DNA of 45,540 nucleotides from Rhodospirillaceae bacterium (GCA_018660465.1 JABJKH010000042.1:1-45540), one strand, 5' to 3'; counted from the first letter of the stretch, positions 33,863 through 43,366 are shown. Notes: generated by a model not told the origin, from the sequence alone. Numbers and translations are program-made.

Positions 33863-35140
33863 ATGCGGACGAACTTTAGCGCTGACCAACTCAAAACGCC
33901 GCTGATCCAACTGGCAAACAATATCCTGCGGCGCTGTGTGCATTGTGGGTTTTGTAATTCCACATGTCCCACATATGTGCTGATGGGCGATGAACTGGAT
34001 GGCCCTCGCGGGCGGATCGCGATGATAAAGGGGATGCTGGAACGGGGTGGTCCGGCATCGGTAAAATTGACCCTGCACGTGGACAGATGCCTCTCGTGCT
34101 TGTCGTGCACATCGACCTGTCCATCCAGTGTGGACTACATGCATTTGGTGGATAAGGCTCGGGTGCGAATCGAAGAAACCCATACCCGGCCTTTGTTTGA
34201 CCGATTGCTTCGGAACGTTGTTGCGAATTTATTACCTAATCCAAAGATGTTCCGCCTGGCGTTGATTGGGGCGTGGTTGGTCAAACCTGTCGCGCGGTTC
34301 CTACCCGGGCGATTGGGCGCAATTGCCAAGCTGGCACCGACGCGTATTCCATCGCCATCTTCTATCGATACACCGCGTGTTTATCCGGCCCAAGGTGTTC
34401 AGCGAAAGCGGGTGGCGCTGATGACCGGCTGTGCGCAAAAAGTTCTGGATCCCGAGATCAACGAAGCCACGGTGCGGTTGCTAACCCGACACGGGTGCGA
34501 AGTCGTAGTGCCTTCCGGCGGGGGATGTTGTGGCGCACTCGTCCATCACATGGGGCGGGAAGCCGATGCCGCGTCTCAGGCCCGTGCCAACATCGAAGCC
34601 TGGGAACAGGTCGCTGATCTAGATGCGGTGGTGATCAATGCATCAGGCTGTGGCACGGTGATCAAGGACTACGGCTTTATGTTCAAGGATGACGATGTCT
34701 GGGCTGAACGTGCCGATAAGATTTCTGGACTGGCCAAGGACGTAACCGAAGTCATGGCGGATCTAGGGATCGAAAAATCCCCGGCCGCTCCTAAAGGCCG
34801 GGTGACCTATCATTCAGCTTGTTCGCTCCAGCACGGTCAGAAAATTAGCACTCAACCTGTTGAGTTACTTAAAGCTGCTGGGTTCGAAGTGAGCGAACCA
34901 GCTGAAGGACATCTTTGCTGTGGGTCAGCTGGAACGTATAATATTTTTCAATCGGATATTTCAGGGCGGTTGCTCGAGCGCAAGGTTAAGAACTTGCAGC
35001 AAACCGGGCCTGATATGATCGCTGCGGGAAATATTGGCTGTATGGTACAATTGCGCGAAGGGATCGATGTTCCCGTGGTTCACACGGTATCGCTGTTGGA
35101 CTGGGCGACTGGCGGTCCGAAGCCTGAAGGAATTAGTTAA
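33863..35140 (+). CDS. glcF: Glycolate oxidase iron-sulfur subunit GlcF
   Basis: 425 residues. Two 4Fe-4S ferredoxin motifs are visible: Cys25, 28, 31, 35 (CVHCGFCNSTCP) and Cys76, 79, 82, 86 (CLSCLSCTSTCP). Two CCG-type cysteine-rich repeats follow (GGGCCGALVHH and HLCCGSAGTYN), as in heterodisulfide-reductase-like electron carriers. It takes electrons from GlcDE towards the quinone pool at the inner membrane. The start is 3 bp after glcE. Its TAA overlaps the next ATG by one base (TAATG), linking the TPR gene to this operon. Confidence 0.94.
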   Translation: MRTNFSADQLKTPLIQLANNILRRCVHCGFCNSTCPTYVLMGDELDGPRGRIAMIKGMLERGGPASVKLTLHVDRCLSCLSCTSTCPSSVDYMHLVDKARVRIEETHTRPLFDRLLRNVVANLLPNPKMFRLALIGAWLVKPVARFLPGRLGAIAKLAPTRIPSPSSIDTPRVYPAQGVQRKRVALMTGCAQKVLDPEINEATVRLLTRHGCEVVVPSGGGCCGALVHHMGREADAASQARANIEAWEQVADLDAVVINASGCGTVIKDYGFMFKDDDVWAERADKISGLAKDVTEVMADLGIEKSPAAPKGRVTYHSACSLQHGQKISTQPVELLKAAGFEVSEPAEGHLCCGSAGTYNIFQSDISGRLLERKVKNLQQTGPDMIAAGNIGCMVQLREGIDVPVVHTVSLLDWATGGPKPEGIS

Positions 35141-35703
35141 TGTGGACGCGCACAAAAACTCCGTATTTTCTCTTGCCGGTTATTCTGATTTTAGTAACAG
35201 GTCCGGCTTTTGCTGCGCAGGACGATAACCGACTTCCCGGCTTATTTGATGCCTTGAAACACGCCGCAAACCCGTCAACCGCTCAGGTGATTGAAAATCG
35301 GATTTGGGATATCTGGCTGTTCAATGGCAATGCCCGAATTGATTCTCGGATGCGCGAGGGGATCGTTGCCATGAGTGCAGGTGATTATCCGACGGCGCTT
35401 CGGGCCTTCGAATATATCGTTCGCGAAGCCCCTGAGTTTGCCGAAGGTTGGAACAAGCGCGCAACCGTCTATTATCTGATGAATGATTTCAAACAATCGA
35501 TTGGTGATATTAAGCGAACCCTCGCGTTGGAGCCTCGCCATTTTGGCGCGGTCTCAGGCTTGGGATTGATCTACCTGGAACTACACGATGGTGCTTCCGC
35601 CTTGGAAGCCTTTCAACGGGTGCTTAAAATTCATCCCTTCATGGCCGGCACACGAGCCCAAGTGGAAATTTTGCGTCACCAGTTTGGTGGTAAGGCGATT
35701 TAG
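35140..35703 (+). CDS. Secreted TPR-repeat protein
   Basis: 187 residues. A signal peptide is clear, with a hydrophobic core at about 10-22 and an AFA-AQ cleavage site near residue 25, so the mature protein is periplasmic. Tetratricopeptide repeats occupy about residues 70-175 (GDYPTALRAFEYIVREAPEFAEGW, then similar units ending in LEPRHF and LKIHPF). TPRs mediate protein contacts; no enzymatic motif is seen. It overlaps glcF by one base and precedes the AsmA gene by 21 bp. Similar small TPR proteins occur widely in alphaproteobacteria without assigned function. Confidence 0.85.
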   Translation: MWTRTKTPYFLLPVILILVTGPAFAAQDDNRLPGLFDALKHAANPSTAQVIENRIWDIWLFNGNARIDSRMREGIVAMSAGDYPTALRAFEYIVREAPEFAEGWNKRATVYYLMNDFKQSIGDIKRTLALEPRHFGAVSGLGLIYLELHDGASALEAFQRVLKIHPFMAGTRAQVEILRHQFGGKAI

Positions 35704-35724
35704 TATTTTTAAAGTTACGGAGCG

Positions 35725-38700
35725 ATGAGTGTGAAGAAGTTTATTGCGTCTAGTGTTCTCAGTCTTATTGTTCTGGTCATTTTTGCCGTGGTGGTTGGCC
35801 CTGGTCTTATCGACTGGAATAAACATAAATCGACACTGACTGATCTGGCCAAACAATCGACCGGACACGATGTCTTCATTGATGGCGATATTAAGCTCAA
35901 TGTCTTTCCGTCACCGGCCTTCATCGCCAATAAAGTGCGTGTCGCCAATGTAAAAGGCGGCGCCGTTCCTGAGATGGTGCGCCTTGAATCGTTAGAGGTC
36001 CGGATCGCACCGGCCCCCCTGCTCGCTGGGCACATTCAAATTGAAAGCGTTAAACTAATCCGCCCTGTGGTGGAAGTTCAGATGTTCGCTGATGGGCGTC
36101 ATAACTTGGCCTTCGCAACGGCATCGAAAGACGCGTCTCCTGCGCCAACTGGAAGTTCCGCCACGCCATCAGCTCAGAACCCTACCCCTTCGTCTTCTTC
36201 TGCAAAATCATTTTTGGAATCAGTTCAATTGGACAGTTTCGCGATTGAAGATGGGACAGTCGTTTACAGAAACACCAAGGACGGGACGACCGAGAAGGTA
36301 AGCGCCATCCACGGACGGCTTGCGGCAGGGTCGCTGATCGGACCGTTCGAAAGCTCAGGCCGATTTATCTTGCGGGGTATCCCAATTTCTTTTGAAGCCA
36401 ATATCGGAAAGACTATTCACGGTCGCACGCTGCCGCTCAGCGCCACGCTTGGCGACCAATCAGGTCGCTCAAAACTTATGGTGTCGGGAACTGTGGCCAG
36501 CCTGACTGATAAGCCGAGTTTCAAGGGTAAGATTAAGGGTCAGGGGAAAAATCTGGCCGGGCTGATCCGCGACCTGACCGGAAACACAGAACCTCTGCCT
36601 GGGTTTCTCGGACAATCTTATAATATTGAAGGTACCGTCACGGCTTCGGAATCATCCGTTGAGGCCAAAAAGCTAGCCCTGAAATTGGGGGAGTCGAAGG
36701 CATCGGCGGACATTTCCGTCAATTTGAAAAAGTCCATTCGGGCGAACGTTAAGATTGCCGCCGAACATGTTGATTTAGACAAATGGCTCGCCCTGCCGAC
36801 CGATACCGGCAAGCCAGCCCTAACCAATCCGATGAAAAATATCACGGTCGGAAAAAGCGCCAAGCAACAGGCGGGCTCAATCTCCAGGGGTTCAGGAAAG
36901 AAGACAGCAAAGTCGAAGGCGTCGGCTAAATCGGATCCTGCGGGCATTAATACCGTGATCAATCTATCGGTCCAGTCCGTTACTTTTAAGCAGGGATTGA
37001 TACACAAGACCCGGCTGAGTGCCGAAATTTCCGGCGGCGAGTTAACAATAAATCAGCTTTCAACCCAGCTACCGGGCGCTGCAGATGTTGCGGTGTTTGG
37101 ATTTGTTGCGAACACGAAGACCGGCCCCAAATTTGAAGGCGACGTCGATATCAATGCTGGCAACAGCCGTGAGGTCGCGCGTTGGCTTGGGGTTGAATTG
37201 CCGGACTTGCCCTCTGGGAGGCTTCGCCGAATTACGATGAAGGGGAAGGTTACGGCGACATCGCACCAAGTCGGCATTCGCGGGCTTAATCTAAAATTTG
37301 ACAGTTCCCGGGTGACCGGCGGGGTGACGGTGGCGCTGCCCCTGGAGCCAATTTCTTTTGGCGCCAACCTGACGTTGGATAAAATTAATCTGGATGCGTA
37401 CTTGGTCAAGGGTAAGCCTGCAAAGAGGAAGGCGGCAAAAAAGGTTCAATCGAGTGGCGGCGCGATGCCTTCAACTTCTCAGACCGCGCCGGTAAAATCT
37501 TCTTCTGGCGGCGGTACGTTCGCGGCGTTAAGCGTCCTTAAGTCATTCAGCGCAGACGTTAAGGCCTACGCGAAAAACGTTCGCTACAACGGCAAAACCA
37601 TCACCGGCATTGTTTTGGACGGGCGGTTGTTCGACAACAAATTGACGATCCGTCGTGCCAGCGTCGCCAAGGCCGAAGGGGCGTCGTTGATGATCAAGGG
37701 CGAGGCCAAAGGGCTCGTCGGGATTGCTAACCTCAAGAACGTACAGATAGACCTTCGCGCCCCGAGCGTTAAGAAACTGGCACGGTTGTTGGGGGCAAAG
37801 GTACCGCCCGAAGCCGCCAGACTCGGCAAGATTGATCTTTCAGGCAAGATCAATGGTTCGGTTTTAAAACCCGCCGTGGATTTAACATTTAAGGGCGGGG
37901 GTGCCACTGTTGTTTCCAAGGGCACGGTCTCATTTTTGCCCTTGGTAGGGGGCGCTGACCTGGATGTATCTCTCAAGCATGGGAGTTTGAAAAAGTTTCT
38001 GCAGGTCTTGGGCGTTCAATATCGGCCCAGTGGAAAGACGGGTGCGGTAAACCTGCGGGGGCATGTGAGAAGTTCAACCGGTGTGGTCGATATGGACAAC
38101 GTTAGGGGTAATATCGGGCTGGTGAAGCTAAGTGGAAAATTGGGTCTTCGGAAAGGCAAGGCGCGTCCGAAAATTACCGCTGATCTTGTAACCAATGCAC
38201 TGGATCTAAATGCCTTCGCGCCTGCGAAACGTCGCAGGGGTAATTTGCGTTCTACGCCGCGTGTCATTCCTGCCGCGTGGGTCGTACCCAGGGCTGAAGA
38301 CGCAAACAACCTGTTCGTTCAAATCGTCCGAAATTCATCAGCACGATGGTCGCCACAGCCGCTCGACCTGTCGCAATTGAAGACTGTGGATGCGGACATA
38401 AAGTTGCAATCCAAATCGATCAAGTTTGAAACCTACCGATTGGACAAAGCCATTATCGCCTTGAATCTCAAAAATGGAACACTGCAGGCGAACAAATTAG
38501 CCGGCGTCATATTCGGCGGTACCCTCGATGGCCAAGCGACGTTGAAGGCGGGTGCTGGAATTCCTACGGTAGCTTCTGTGGTTAAGATTAGGAACATGAA
38601 CGTCCTGAGTGCGGTCCGCGCCATCACCAAACAATCCTTGGCCTCTGGCTCTTTGGATTTGGACCTTAATTTAGCAGCGCGCGGTCTGTCGCCGATGGAA

Positions 38701-39420
38701 CTGGTTTCGACCTTGGGCGGCAAGGCCAAGGTAGCAATTCGAAACCTTGATCCTAAGAAGGTGGGCAAAGGCACTGCATTCGCCGGGGCACTCGGGCTGG
38801 CTCGAATGATGAACAGGACCAGCGGGCTCCTCGGTGGTCGACGTGGGAAATCTAAGGGCTTGGCGGATGTTGCTGGAAACTTTGTCATCGATAAAGGCAT
38901 CGCCCGGTCGCAAGATTTGACGGTTACGGCAAACGCCGGTCAAGGAATCGCCAAGGGATTTGCGAACCTGCCCAAGTGGCACATGGATTTTAATGGTGAT
39001 TTGACGCTGTCTAAAGATCCATTGTCGACAATAATTCGGGGGAAATCAAAAATACCGGATGGCGTTCCATTCCGAATTTATGGAGCGTTGGATAAACCAA
39101 ACGTAAAGGTTGATACCAGCAAGTTGCCAGGAGGGGGCCTTGCTATCCCTATTCCGGGTGCAGAAAGATTGCTTAAAAGCAAAAAAGTTATAAAGGGCTT
39201 GGATGTTCTGAAGAAATTTGGCGTGCAAATTCCGGGCATCACACAGCCGACCCCGGCACCCGCGCCGCAGGGTCAGGTGTCACCGCCACCTTTGCCGCCA
39301 AATACAGGTGGAACGTCAGGGCTGTTACCACCGCCCCCTCCGCCGCCCCCAGCGCAGGAGCCTCAAAGGAAAAAACTTCGCTTCGAAGATGTGCTTAAGC
39401 AGTTGCAGAATTTACGCTGA
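35725..39420 (+). CDS. AsmA family protein
   Basis: 1231 residues. One N-terminal membrane anchor (about 7-28), then the AsmA opening IDGDIKLNVFPSPAFIANKVRVAN and a long series of beta-rich repeats with many LDLSGKI, GSVLKPAVDL-type strands. The C-terminal AsmA_2-like region is near residues 950-1110 (LSPMELVSTLGGKAKVAI). It ends in a proline-rich tail (PPPPPPPP near 1209-1216). AsmA-like proteins are periplasmic inner-membrane-anchored bridges thought to move lipid towards the outer membrane. A Ser/Pro-rich linker (about 132-152) and Lys/Ser-rich stretches interrupt the repeats. Transcribed with the TPR gene 21 bp upstream. AGTTACGGAG precedes the start. Confidence 0.9.
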   Translation: MSVKKFIASSVLSLIVLVIFAVVVGPGLIDWNKHKSTLTDLAKQSTGHDVFIDGDIKLNVFPSPAFIANKVRVANVKGGAVPEMVRLESLEVRIAPAPLLAGHIQIESVKLIRPVVEVQMFADGRHNLAFATASKDASPAPTGSSATPSAQNPTPSSSSAKSFLESVQLDSFAIEDGTVVYRNTKDGTTEKVSAIHGRLAAGSLIGPFESSGRFILRGIPISFEANIGKTIHGRTLPLSATLGDQSGRSKLMVSGTVASLTDKPSFKGKIKGQGKNLAGLIRDLTGNTEPLPGFLGQSYNIEGTVTASESSVEAKKLALKLGESKASADISVNLKKSIRANVKIAAEHVDLDKWLALPTDTGKPALTNPMKNITVGKSAKQQAGSISRGSGKKTAKSKASAKSDPAGINTVINLSVQSVTFKQGLIHKTRLSAEISGGELTINQLSTQLPGAADVAVFGFVANTKTGPKFEGDVDINAGNSREVARWLGVELPDLPSGRLRRITMKGKVTATSHQVGIRGLNLKFDSSRVTGGVTVALPLEPISFGANLTLDKINLDAYLVKGKPAKRKAAKKVQSSGGAMPSTSQTAPVKSSSGGGTFAALSVLKSFSADVKAYAKNVRYNGKTITGIVLDGRLFDNKLTIRRASVAKAEGASLMIKGEAKGLVGIANLKNVQIDLRAPSVKKLARLLGAKVPPEAARLGKIDLSGKINGSVLKPAVDLTFKGGGATVVSKGTVSFLPLVGGADLDVSLKHGSLKKFLQVLGVQYRPSGKTGAVNLRGHVRSSTGVVDMDNVRGNIGLVKLSGKLGLRKGKARPKITADLVTNALDLNAFAPAKRRRGNLRSTPRVIPAAWVVPRAEDANNLFVQIVRNSSARWSPQPLDLSQLKTVDADIKLQSKSIKFETYRLDKAIIALNLKNGTLQANKLAGVIFGGTLDGQATLKAGAGIPTVASVVKIRNMNVLSAVRAITKQSLASGSLDLDLNLAARGLSPMELVSTLGGKAKVAIRNLDPKKVGKGTAFAGALGLARMMNRTSGLLGGRRGKSKGLADVAGNFVIDKGIARSQDLTVTANAGQGIAKGFANLPKWHMDFNGDLTLSKDPLSTIIRGKSKIPDGVPFRIYGALDKPNVKVDTSKLPGGGLAIPIPGAERLLKSKKVIKGLDVLKKFGVQIPGITQPTPAPAPQGQVSPPPLPPNTGGTSGLLPPPPPPPPAQEPQRKKLRFEDVLKQLQNLR

Positions 39421-39422
39421 GT

Positions 39423-39641
39423 TTAAGCCTGAACCGATTGCAGCACATAGACCCTGATCGCGCCGGAAAGGTTGCCGGTGCGGGTTTCGTCTATCTCGGC
39501 GATTAATTGGTTGAGCGATAGATCGCGCGCGGCAGCGATTTCCTTCAACCTGTCCCAGAAGGCATTCTCCAGGCTGACACTTGTGGCGTGTCCGGCGATG
39601 GTGACCGATCGTTTGAGGAGGCGTTGAGGGTCATCATTCAT
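39423..39641 (-). CDS. Ribbon-helix-helix domain protein
   Basis: 72 residues from the ATG at 39641; the open frame extends to 39701 but only inside the upstream gene. SVTIAGHATSVSLENAFWDRLKEIA and the following helix LSLNQLIAEID match the RHH_4 arc-like fold common in alphaproteobacteria. Such proteins bind DNA as dimers, often as local regulators. The start codon overlaps the stop of the TfoX-like gene by four bases (ATGA), implying coupled translation. Target genes are unknown. Confidence 0.82.
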   Translation of the reverse strand: MNDDPQRLLKRSVTIAGHATSVSLENAFWDRLKEIAAARDLSLNQLIAEIDETRTGNLSGAIRVYVLQSVQA

Positions 39642-39982
39642 CGTTTTTTTGCTGCCTTTGCCGCCTTCGCAACATCCCAAGCCCGGCGCGCCCAATCGCA
39701 CATGTCGTCGCCGTCTTCAATCACGTCAGGCGGCACTTCGTGATAGGGCATGACCGTGCTCTTTTCCTTGTTGGTCACGAACGGCCCCATGTCGGCGTCT
39801 TCATATTCGTCTCGGTTTGCATCGCCGGTTCTAAAATATAATACATCTGCGCGCGTGATCAGCGCGAACATAATGCCATCCAAGTAAATCCCGGCACCCC
39901 CAAACATGGCCCGCGCCATGACCGGCCCCAGCGGAGAAAGCTGATCCAGCACATAGGCTTTATATTCAGGGTTAACCGCCAT
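39638..39982 (-). CDS. TfoX/Sxy N-terminal domain protein
   Basis: 114 residues. The TfoX-N fold is recognisable from ARAMFGGAGIYLDGIMFALI and the LYFRTGDANRDEYEDADMGPF segment. The C terminus is alanine- and lysine-rich (KAAKAAKKR). TfoX is a competence regulator in gammaproteobacteria, but the stand-alone N domain in alphaproteobacteria has no known role. It overlaps the RHH gene by four bases and lies 8 bp after the LysE gene, so the three may form one transcript. Confidence 0.85.
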   Translation of the reverse strand: MAVNPEYKAYVLDQLSPLGPVMARAMFGGAGIYLDGIMFALITRADVLYFRTGDANRDEYEDADMGPFVTNKEKSTVMPYHEVPPDVIEDGDDMCDWARRAWDVAKAAKAAKKR

Positions 39983-39990
39983 CGATATTC

Positions 39991-40623
39991 CTAACCAAGG
40001 TGTTGCGCCAAAAGACCAATGGCGAAGCCGATGAAGATAATGCCAGACAAAATAGATACCCGACGACGGGCGACATCACTTGAAAGCCAGCGCCGGACTG
40101 CACCAGCCGCGAGCGCAATGGGCGTTTGCCATAAGGTGTTGATAACGATGAGCGCTGCCGCCAGCGTTAATAACTGGGCCGTCTCATCGCCCCGCCCGGT
40201 CTCAACAAAGTTCGGAAAAAGTGCCAAGAAGAGAACGATCACCTTGGGGTTTAAAAGATTGGTCAGCACCGCATCGCACCCGGCTTTTAACGGCCCTGTC
40301 TCCCCCCCTCCAACGTCCAACGCCAAAGCCCCTGCGCCCCGGATTGCTCCCACCCCAAGCCAAGCAAGGTAAGCAGCCCCAATAATTGTGACAAATTTGA
40401 AGGCCGTCGGTGATGTCGCGATTAAAACCGAAATTCCGGCAACCGCCAGCAGCGTATGCCCCAACAGCCCGACCTGCACCCCAGCGACTGCCGCCAGCCC
40501 GACCTTTCGACCAGACACCAACGTGTGACGCAAAATCAAAACTGTATCCGGCCCAGGAGACATGACACAGGCAAAAGATGCCAGGGTGAAGGCAGCTAAA
40601 ACATTAAGATCAACGGGCATCAT
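39991..40623 (-). CDS. LysE family translocator
   Basis: 210 residues and about six membrane helices. The LysE/RhtB motif SPGPDTVLILRHTL lies near residues 22-35, with NPKVIVLFLALFPNFV in the middle. Family members export amino acids or homoserine lactones through the inner membrane; the substrate here cannot be told. Either the first or second Met may be the start. It precedes the TfoX-like gene by 8 bp and lies 30 bp after the fumarase gene. Confidence 0.88.
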   Translation of the reverse strand: MMPVDLNVLAAFTLASFACVMSPGPDTVLILRHTLVSGRKVGLAAVAGVQVGLLGHTLLAVAGISVLIATSPTAFKFVTIIGAAYLAWLGVGAIRGAGALALDVGGGETGPLKAGCDAVLTNLLNPKVIVLFLALFPNFVETGRGDETAQLLTLAAALIVINTLWQTPIALAAGAVRRWLSSDVARRRVSILSGIIFIGFAIGLLAQHLG

Positions 40624-40653
40624 AGAGATGAGTCGGGGCTGGCCCCATCCTCC

Positions 40654-42273
40654 CTACTTCGGCTGAAACTCAGCGAAGAAGTCGTTGCCTTTGTCATCAA
40701 CCACGATGAAGGCTGGAAAATCTTTGATGTCGATTTTCCAGATGGCTTCCATGCCGAGTTCTTCGTATTCGATGCATTCGACCTTGGTGATGCAGTCTTG
40801 GGCGAGCTTGGCGGCCGGGCCGCCGATGGAGCCGAGATAAAATCCGCCGTGATTTTTGCAGGCGTTGGTGACGGCCTTTGATCGGTTGCCTTTGGCGAGC
40901 ATGACCATGGAGCCGCCGGCTGCTTGGAAGGTATCAACGTAGGCATCCATGCGTCCCGCCGTCGTTGGCCCGAACGAGCCAGACGCCATGCCTTCCGGAG
41001 TCTTCGCCGGGCCCGCATAATAGACCGCGTGATCTTTGAAATACTGCGGCAGGTCGTCGCCTGCATCCAGCAGTTCCTGTAATTTTGCGTGGGCGGAATC
41101 GCGCGCCACCACCAAGGCTCCGGTCAACGACAGACGTGTTTTGACGGGATATTGGCTGAGGGTTTTGCGAACTTCATCCATGGGTTGGTTGAGATCAATC
41201 TCAACCACATCATCGCTGAGCGCGCCGCCTTCAACATCCGGTAGATACTTAGCGGGATTGGTCTCCAACTCTTCAAGGAAAACGCCATCCTTAGTTATTT
41301 TTGCCAAAATTTGTCGGTCTGCTGAGCACGATACAGCGATCCCTACGGGGCAAGACGCGCCATGACGGGGAAGCCGAATAACGCGCACGTCGTGGCAGAA
41401 ATATTTGCCGCCGAATTGGGCACCGATGCCCATGGTCCGGGTCATCTCCAGAACTTTTTCCTCAGTTTCTAAATCGCGCACGGCTTGGCCGAAGTCACCA
41501 CCGGATGTGGGCAGGCCATCAAGGTAGCGCGCACTCGCCAACTTCGCGGTCTTCATGGTCAGTTCTGCCGACGTGCCACCAATGACAATGGCCAAGTGAT
41601 AGGGCGGGCAGGCGGCAGTGCCGAGGGAGCGAATTTTTTCATCCAAAAAGGACATCAGACGTTCCGGGTTCAAAAGCGCCTTGGTCTCTTGGTACAGGTA
41701 AGATTTGTTGGCGGATCCACCGCCCTTGGCCATGAACATGAACTTATAAGCGTCGCCGGGTACGGCGTAGAGATCAAACTGCGCCGGCAGGTTGGTGCGG
41801 GTGTTGACCTCCTCAAACATGCTCAATGGGGAGGTCTGGCTATAGCGGAGGTTATTGTTGTTATAAGCGTTCAGAATGCCTTCTGAAATCGCCGATTCGT
41901 CACTCCCGCTGGTCCAGACATTCTGGCCCTTCTTGCCCATGACGATGGCGGTGCCGGTATCTTGGCACATGGGTAGGACACCGCTTGAGGCAATGTTGGC
42001 GTTCTTTAAAAGCTCTAACGCCACGAACTTATCGTTGGGGGAGGCTTCATCATCATCGAGAATGTTTCGAAGTTGTTGCAGGTGGCCGGGCCTGAGCAGG
42101 TGGGAGGTATCGCGCATGGCGACTTCCGCCAACATGGCCAAGGCGCTGGGGTCGATCTTTAGGACCTCTTGCCCATCGAAGTTGGCTGTGCTGACACCGT
42201 CAGACGTTAGTTTACGGTAGGACGTGGTATCTTCGCCCAGGGGAAACATTTCATGGTGTTGGTATTCGCTCAT
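40654..42273 (-). CDS. Fumarate hydratase, class I
   Basis: 539 residues, the length of the single-chain iron-sulfur fumarases (FumA/FumB type). The N-terminal alpha part has [18 protein letters not shown], with the first cluster Cys, and the middle has [20 protein letters not shown]. The C-terminal beta part has [24 protein letters not shown]. It interconverts fumarate and malate in the TCA cycle with an oxygen-labile 4Fe-4S cluster. The ATG at 42273 is followed by a normal start ([13 protein letters not shown]). It shares orientation with sspB, 76 bp upstream. Class I fumarases can also act on mesaconate, which would be relevant to the C5-acid genes in this window. Confidence 0.93.
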   Translation of the reverse strand: MSEYQHHEMFPLGEDTTSYRKLTSDGVSTANFDGQEVLKIDPSALAMLAEVAMRDTSHLLRPGHLQQLRNILDDDEASPNDKFVALELLKNANIASSGVLPMCQDTGTAIVMGKKGQNVWTSGSDESAISEGILNAYNNNNLRYSQTSPLSMFEEVNTRTNLPAQFDLYAVPGDAYKFMFMAKGGGSANKSYLYQETKALLNPERLMSFLDEKIRSLGTAACPPYHLAIVIGGTSAELTMKTAKLASARYLDGLPTSGGDFGQAVRDLETEEKVLEMTRTMGIGAQFGGKYFCHDVRVIRLPRHGASCPVGIAVSCSADRQILAKITKDGVFLEELETNPAKYLPDVEGGALSDDVVEIDLNQPMDEVRKTLSQYPVKTRLSLTGALVVARDSAHAKLQELLDAGDDLPQYFKDHAVYYAGPAKTPEGMASGSFGPTTAGRMDAYVDTFQAAGGSMVMLAKGNRSKAVTNACKNHGGFYLGSIGGPAAKLAQDCITKVECIEYEELGMEAIWKIDIKDFPAFIVVDDKGNDFFAEFQPK

Positions 42274-42349
42274 TGCCTCGCCCTCTCAGGTCATTCCAAG
42301 CTATAGATTGAAGGGGTGTTCGTCCGCCGGTTTTTTTCTCCAGCAGGGA

Positions 42350-42880
42350 TTATTTTTTTCTGAAAGCGTCCAGCGCAATGACTTCGCCGGTTTTTTGTTC
42401 ATCTTCGGAACTGTCGTTTTTTTGTACCGGTGCTGCGGCAGCTTCCGCCTCGTCACCAGCGACTGTGGCCTCAGGTTTAAAAGATCGAATGTGCTCGTCC
42501 GCGTCATATTCATCCATTGGTGCTTCGGCGGCTTTGAGTTGTAGCCCAAAATTAACCGATGGATCGGCAAATGACGTGATGGCTTCAAACGGGATGCGTA
42601 GGGCCTCAGCCTTGCCATTAAAGCGCAGACTAACAGAGAAGAAATCTCGACCAACCTCCAGATTTTGGAACTGATGCTGGAGGACGATGGTCATGGTATC
42701 AGGATGTTCCGCCCGCAGAAAACCGGGAATTTCTACCCCGTTCATGGGAGTCCTAAAGGTAACATAAAAATGATGCTCCCCCGGCAGGCCTTCGGCTGCC
42801 GCTTGCATAAGGACACGCCGCACCACGCCACGAAGCGCTTCGTCGATCCAGTTGTCATATGGGATAGCAGTATCGTCCAT
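42350..42880 (-). CDS. sspB: ClpXP adaptor protein SspB
   Basis: 176 residues. The alphaproteobacterial SspB fold is visible: IPYDNWIDEALRGVVR at the N terminus, HFYVTFRTPMNGVEIP and RDFFSVSLRFNGKAE strands. A long acidic linker follows, ending in GEVIALDAFRKK, the C-terminal ClpX-binding tail. SspB recognises ssrA-tagged proteins and hands them to ClpXP. The tmRNA gene that encodes that tag is directly upstream on the same strand, an unusually direct pairing of tag and adaptor genes. Followed by fumarase 76 bp downstream. Confidence 0.92.
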   Translation of the reverse strand: MDDTAIPYDNWIDEALRGVVRRVLMQAAAEGLPGEHHFYVTFRTPMNGVEIPGFLRAEHPDTMTIVLQHQFQNLEVGRDFFSVSLRFNGKAEALRIPFEAITSFADPSVNFGLQLKAAEAPMDEYDADEHIRSFKPEATVAGDEAEAAAAPVQKNDSSEDEQKTGEVIALDAFRKK

Positions 42881-42975
42881 GGAATGACTCTAGAGGATAT
42901 CCAAAACAACGTCGAGGGAAAGGCTCGGCGTTATTGAAGATTATTTTGTATAAAAAAATTTGCCGGGGAATAAAT

Positions 42976-43320
42976 TTAGTGGGGGGCTTCTGTTGCAAGG
43001 TGCCCCCCGAACCCCGCGTAGCCTTAAGCGGCTACTGCAAATGCCTCGTTATCGTTGGCATTTCTAGGTTTGGCCCGATAACGGCGGTACCATGCCGGGA
43101 AAAAACTATACCTTTACCACGCACGTCGATCCTGTTTCGCCCCCATTGGAAAAGACCACATCGCTTTCAGCATGTTGCATAGCTAGTTGCATTGCTTATT
43201 GCAGAGGGTCCAAACGATAATGGTGGAGGCGCCGGGCACTGCCCCCGGGTCCGTAACGTTTATTCCGCATAGCGTTTATCGCCATAGCCGGTAAACCGGC
43301 ATGGCTAATATAGGGCGAAA
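42976..43320 (-). ncRNA. ssrA: tmRNA, circularly permuted two-piece form
   Basis: On the minus strand the acceptor piece comes first (about 43320-43221). It has a 5-bp T-stem CCGGG/CCCGG around the 7-base loop GGCAGTG, then CGCCTCC and an encoded ACCA ending at 43221. A 76-base spacer (43220-43145) follows. The coding piece starts at 43144 with GGGGGCGAAACAGG; GGGGGCG pairs with CGCCTCC to close the 7-bp acceptor stem. The tag frame at 43059-43024 reads ANDNEAFAVAA-stop, ending in the AA recognised by ClpXP. A strong GGGGGGC/GCCCCCC hairpin (43008-42981) closes the coding piece. The order acceptor-then-coding is the alphaproteobacterial permutation, and the spacer is removed during maturation. 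The outer ends are approximate. Confidence 0.93.
43024..43059 (-). other. Proteolysis-tag reading frame within tmRNA
   Basis: Twelve codons read ANDNEAFAVAA then TAA. With the alanine from charged tmRNA, the appended tag would be A-ANDNEAFAVAA. The C-terminal VAA/AA is the ClpX-recognition end and the ANDN start is the SspB-contact part of the alphaproteobacterial tags. Confidence 0.92.
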
Positions 43321-43366
43321 GGGGGATGAAGGGAAGGGGTAGGGCGCCAAACCCTTCCTATTAAGC

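Noticed and set aside
36092-38982. Open frames of 60-155 codons on both strands across the AsmA gene
   Set aside because: They overlap a gene with clear family signatures along its whole length and have no start signals or recognisable domains.
42981-43008. Stand-alone terminator reading of the G6C/GC6 hairpin
   Set aside because: It contains the conserved GCAACAGAAGCC-like segment of tmRNA and is better treated as part of the coding piece, though it may also help end transcription.
42934-43182. Open frame of 82 codons on the plus strand over the tmRNA
   Set aside because: The same bases form the tmRNA coding piece on the minus strand with full structural support; the protein frame has no similarity to anything I know.
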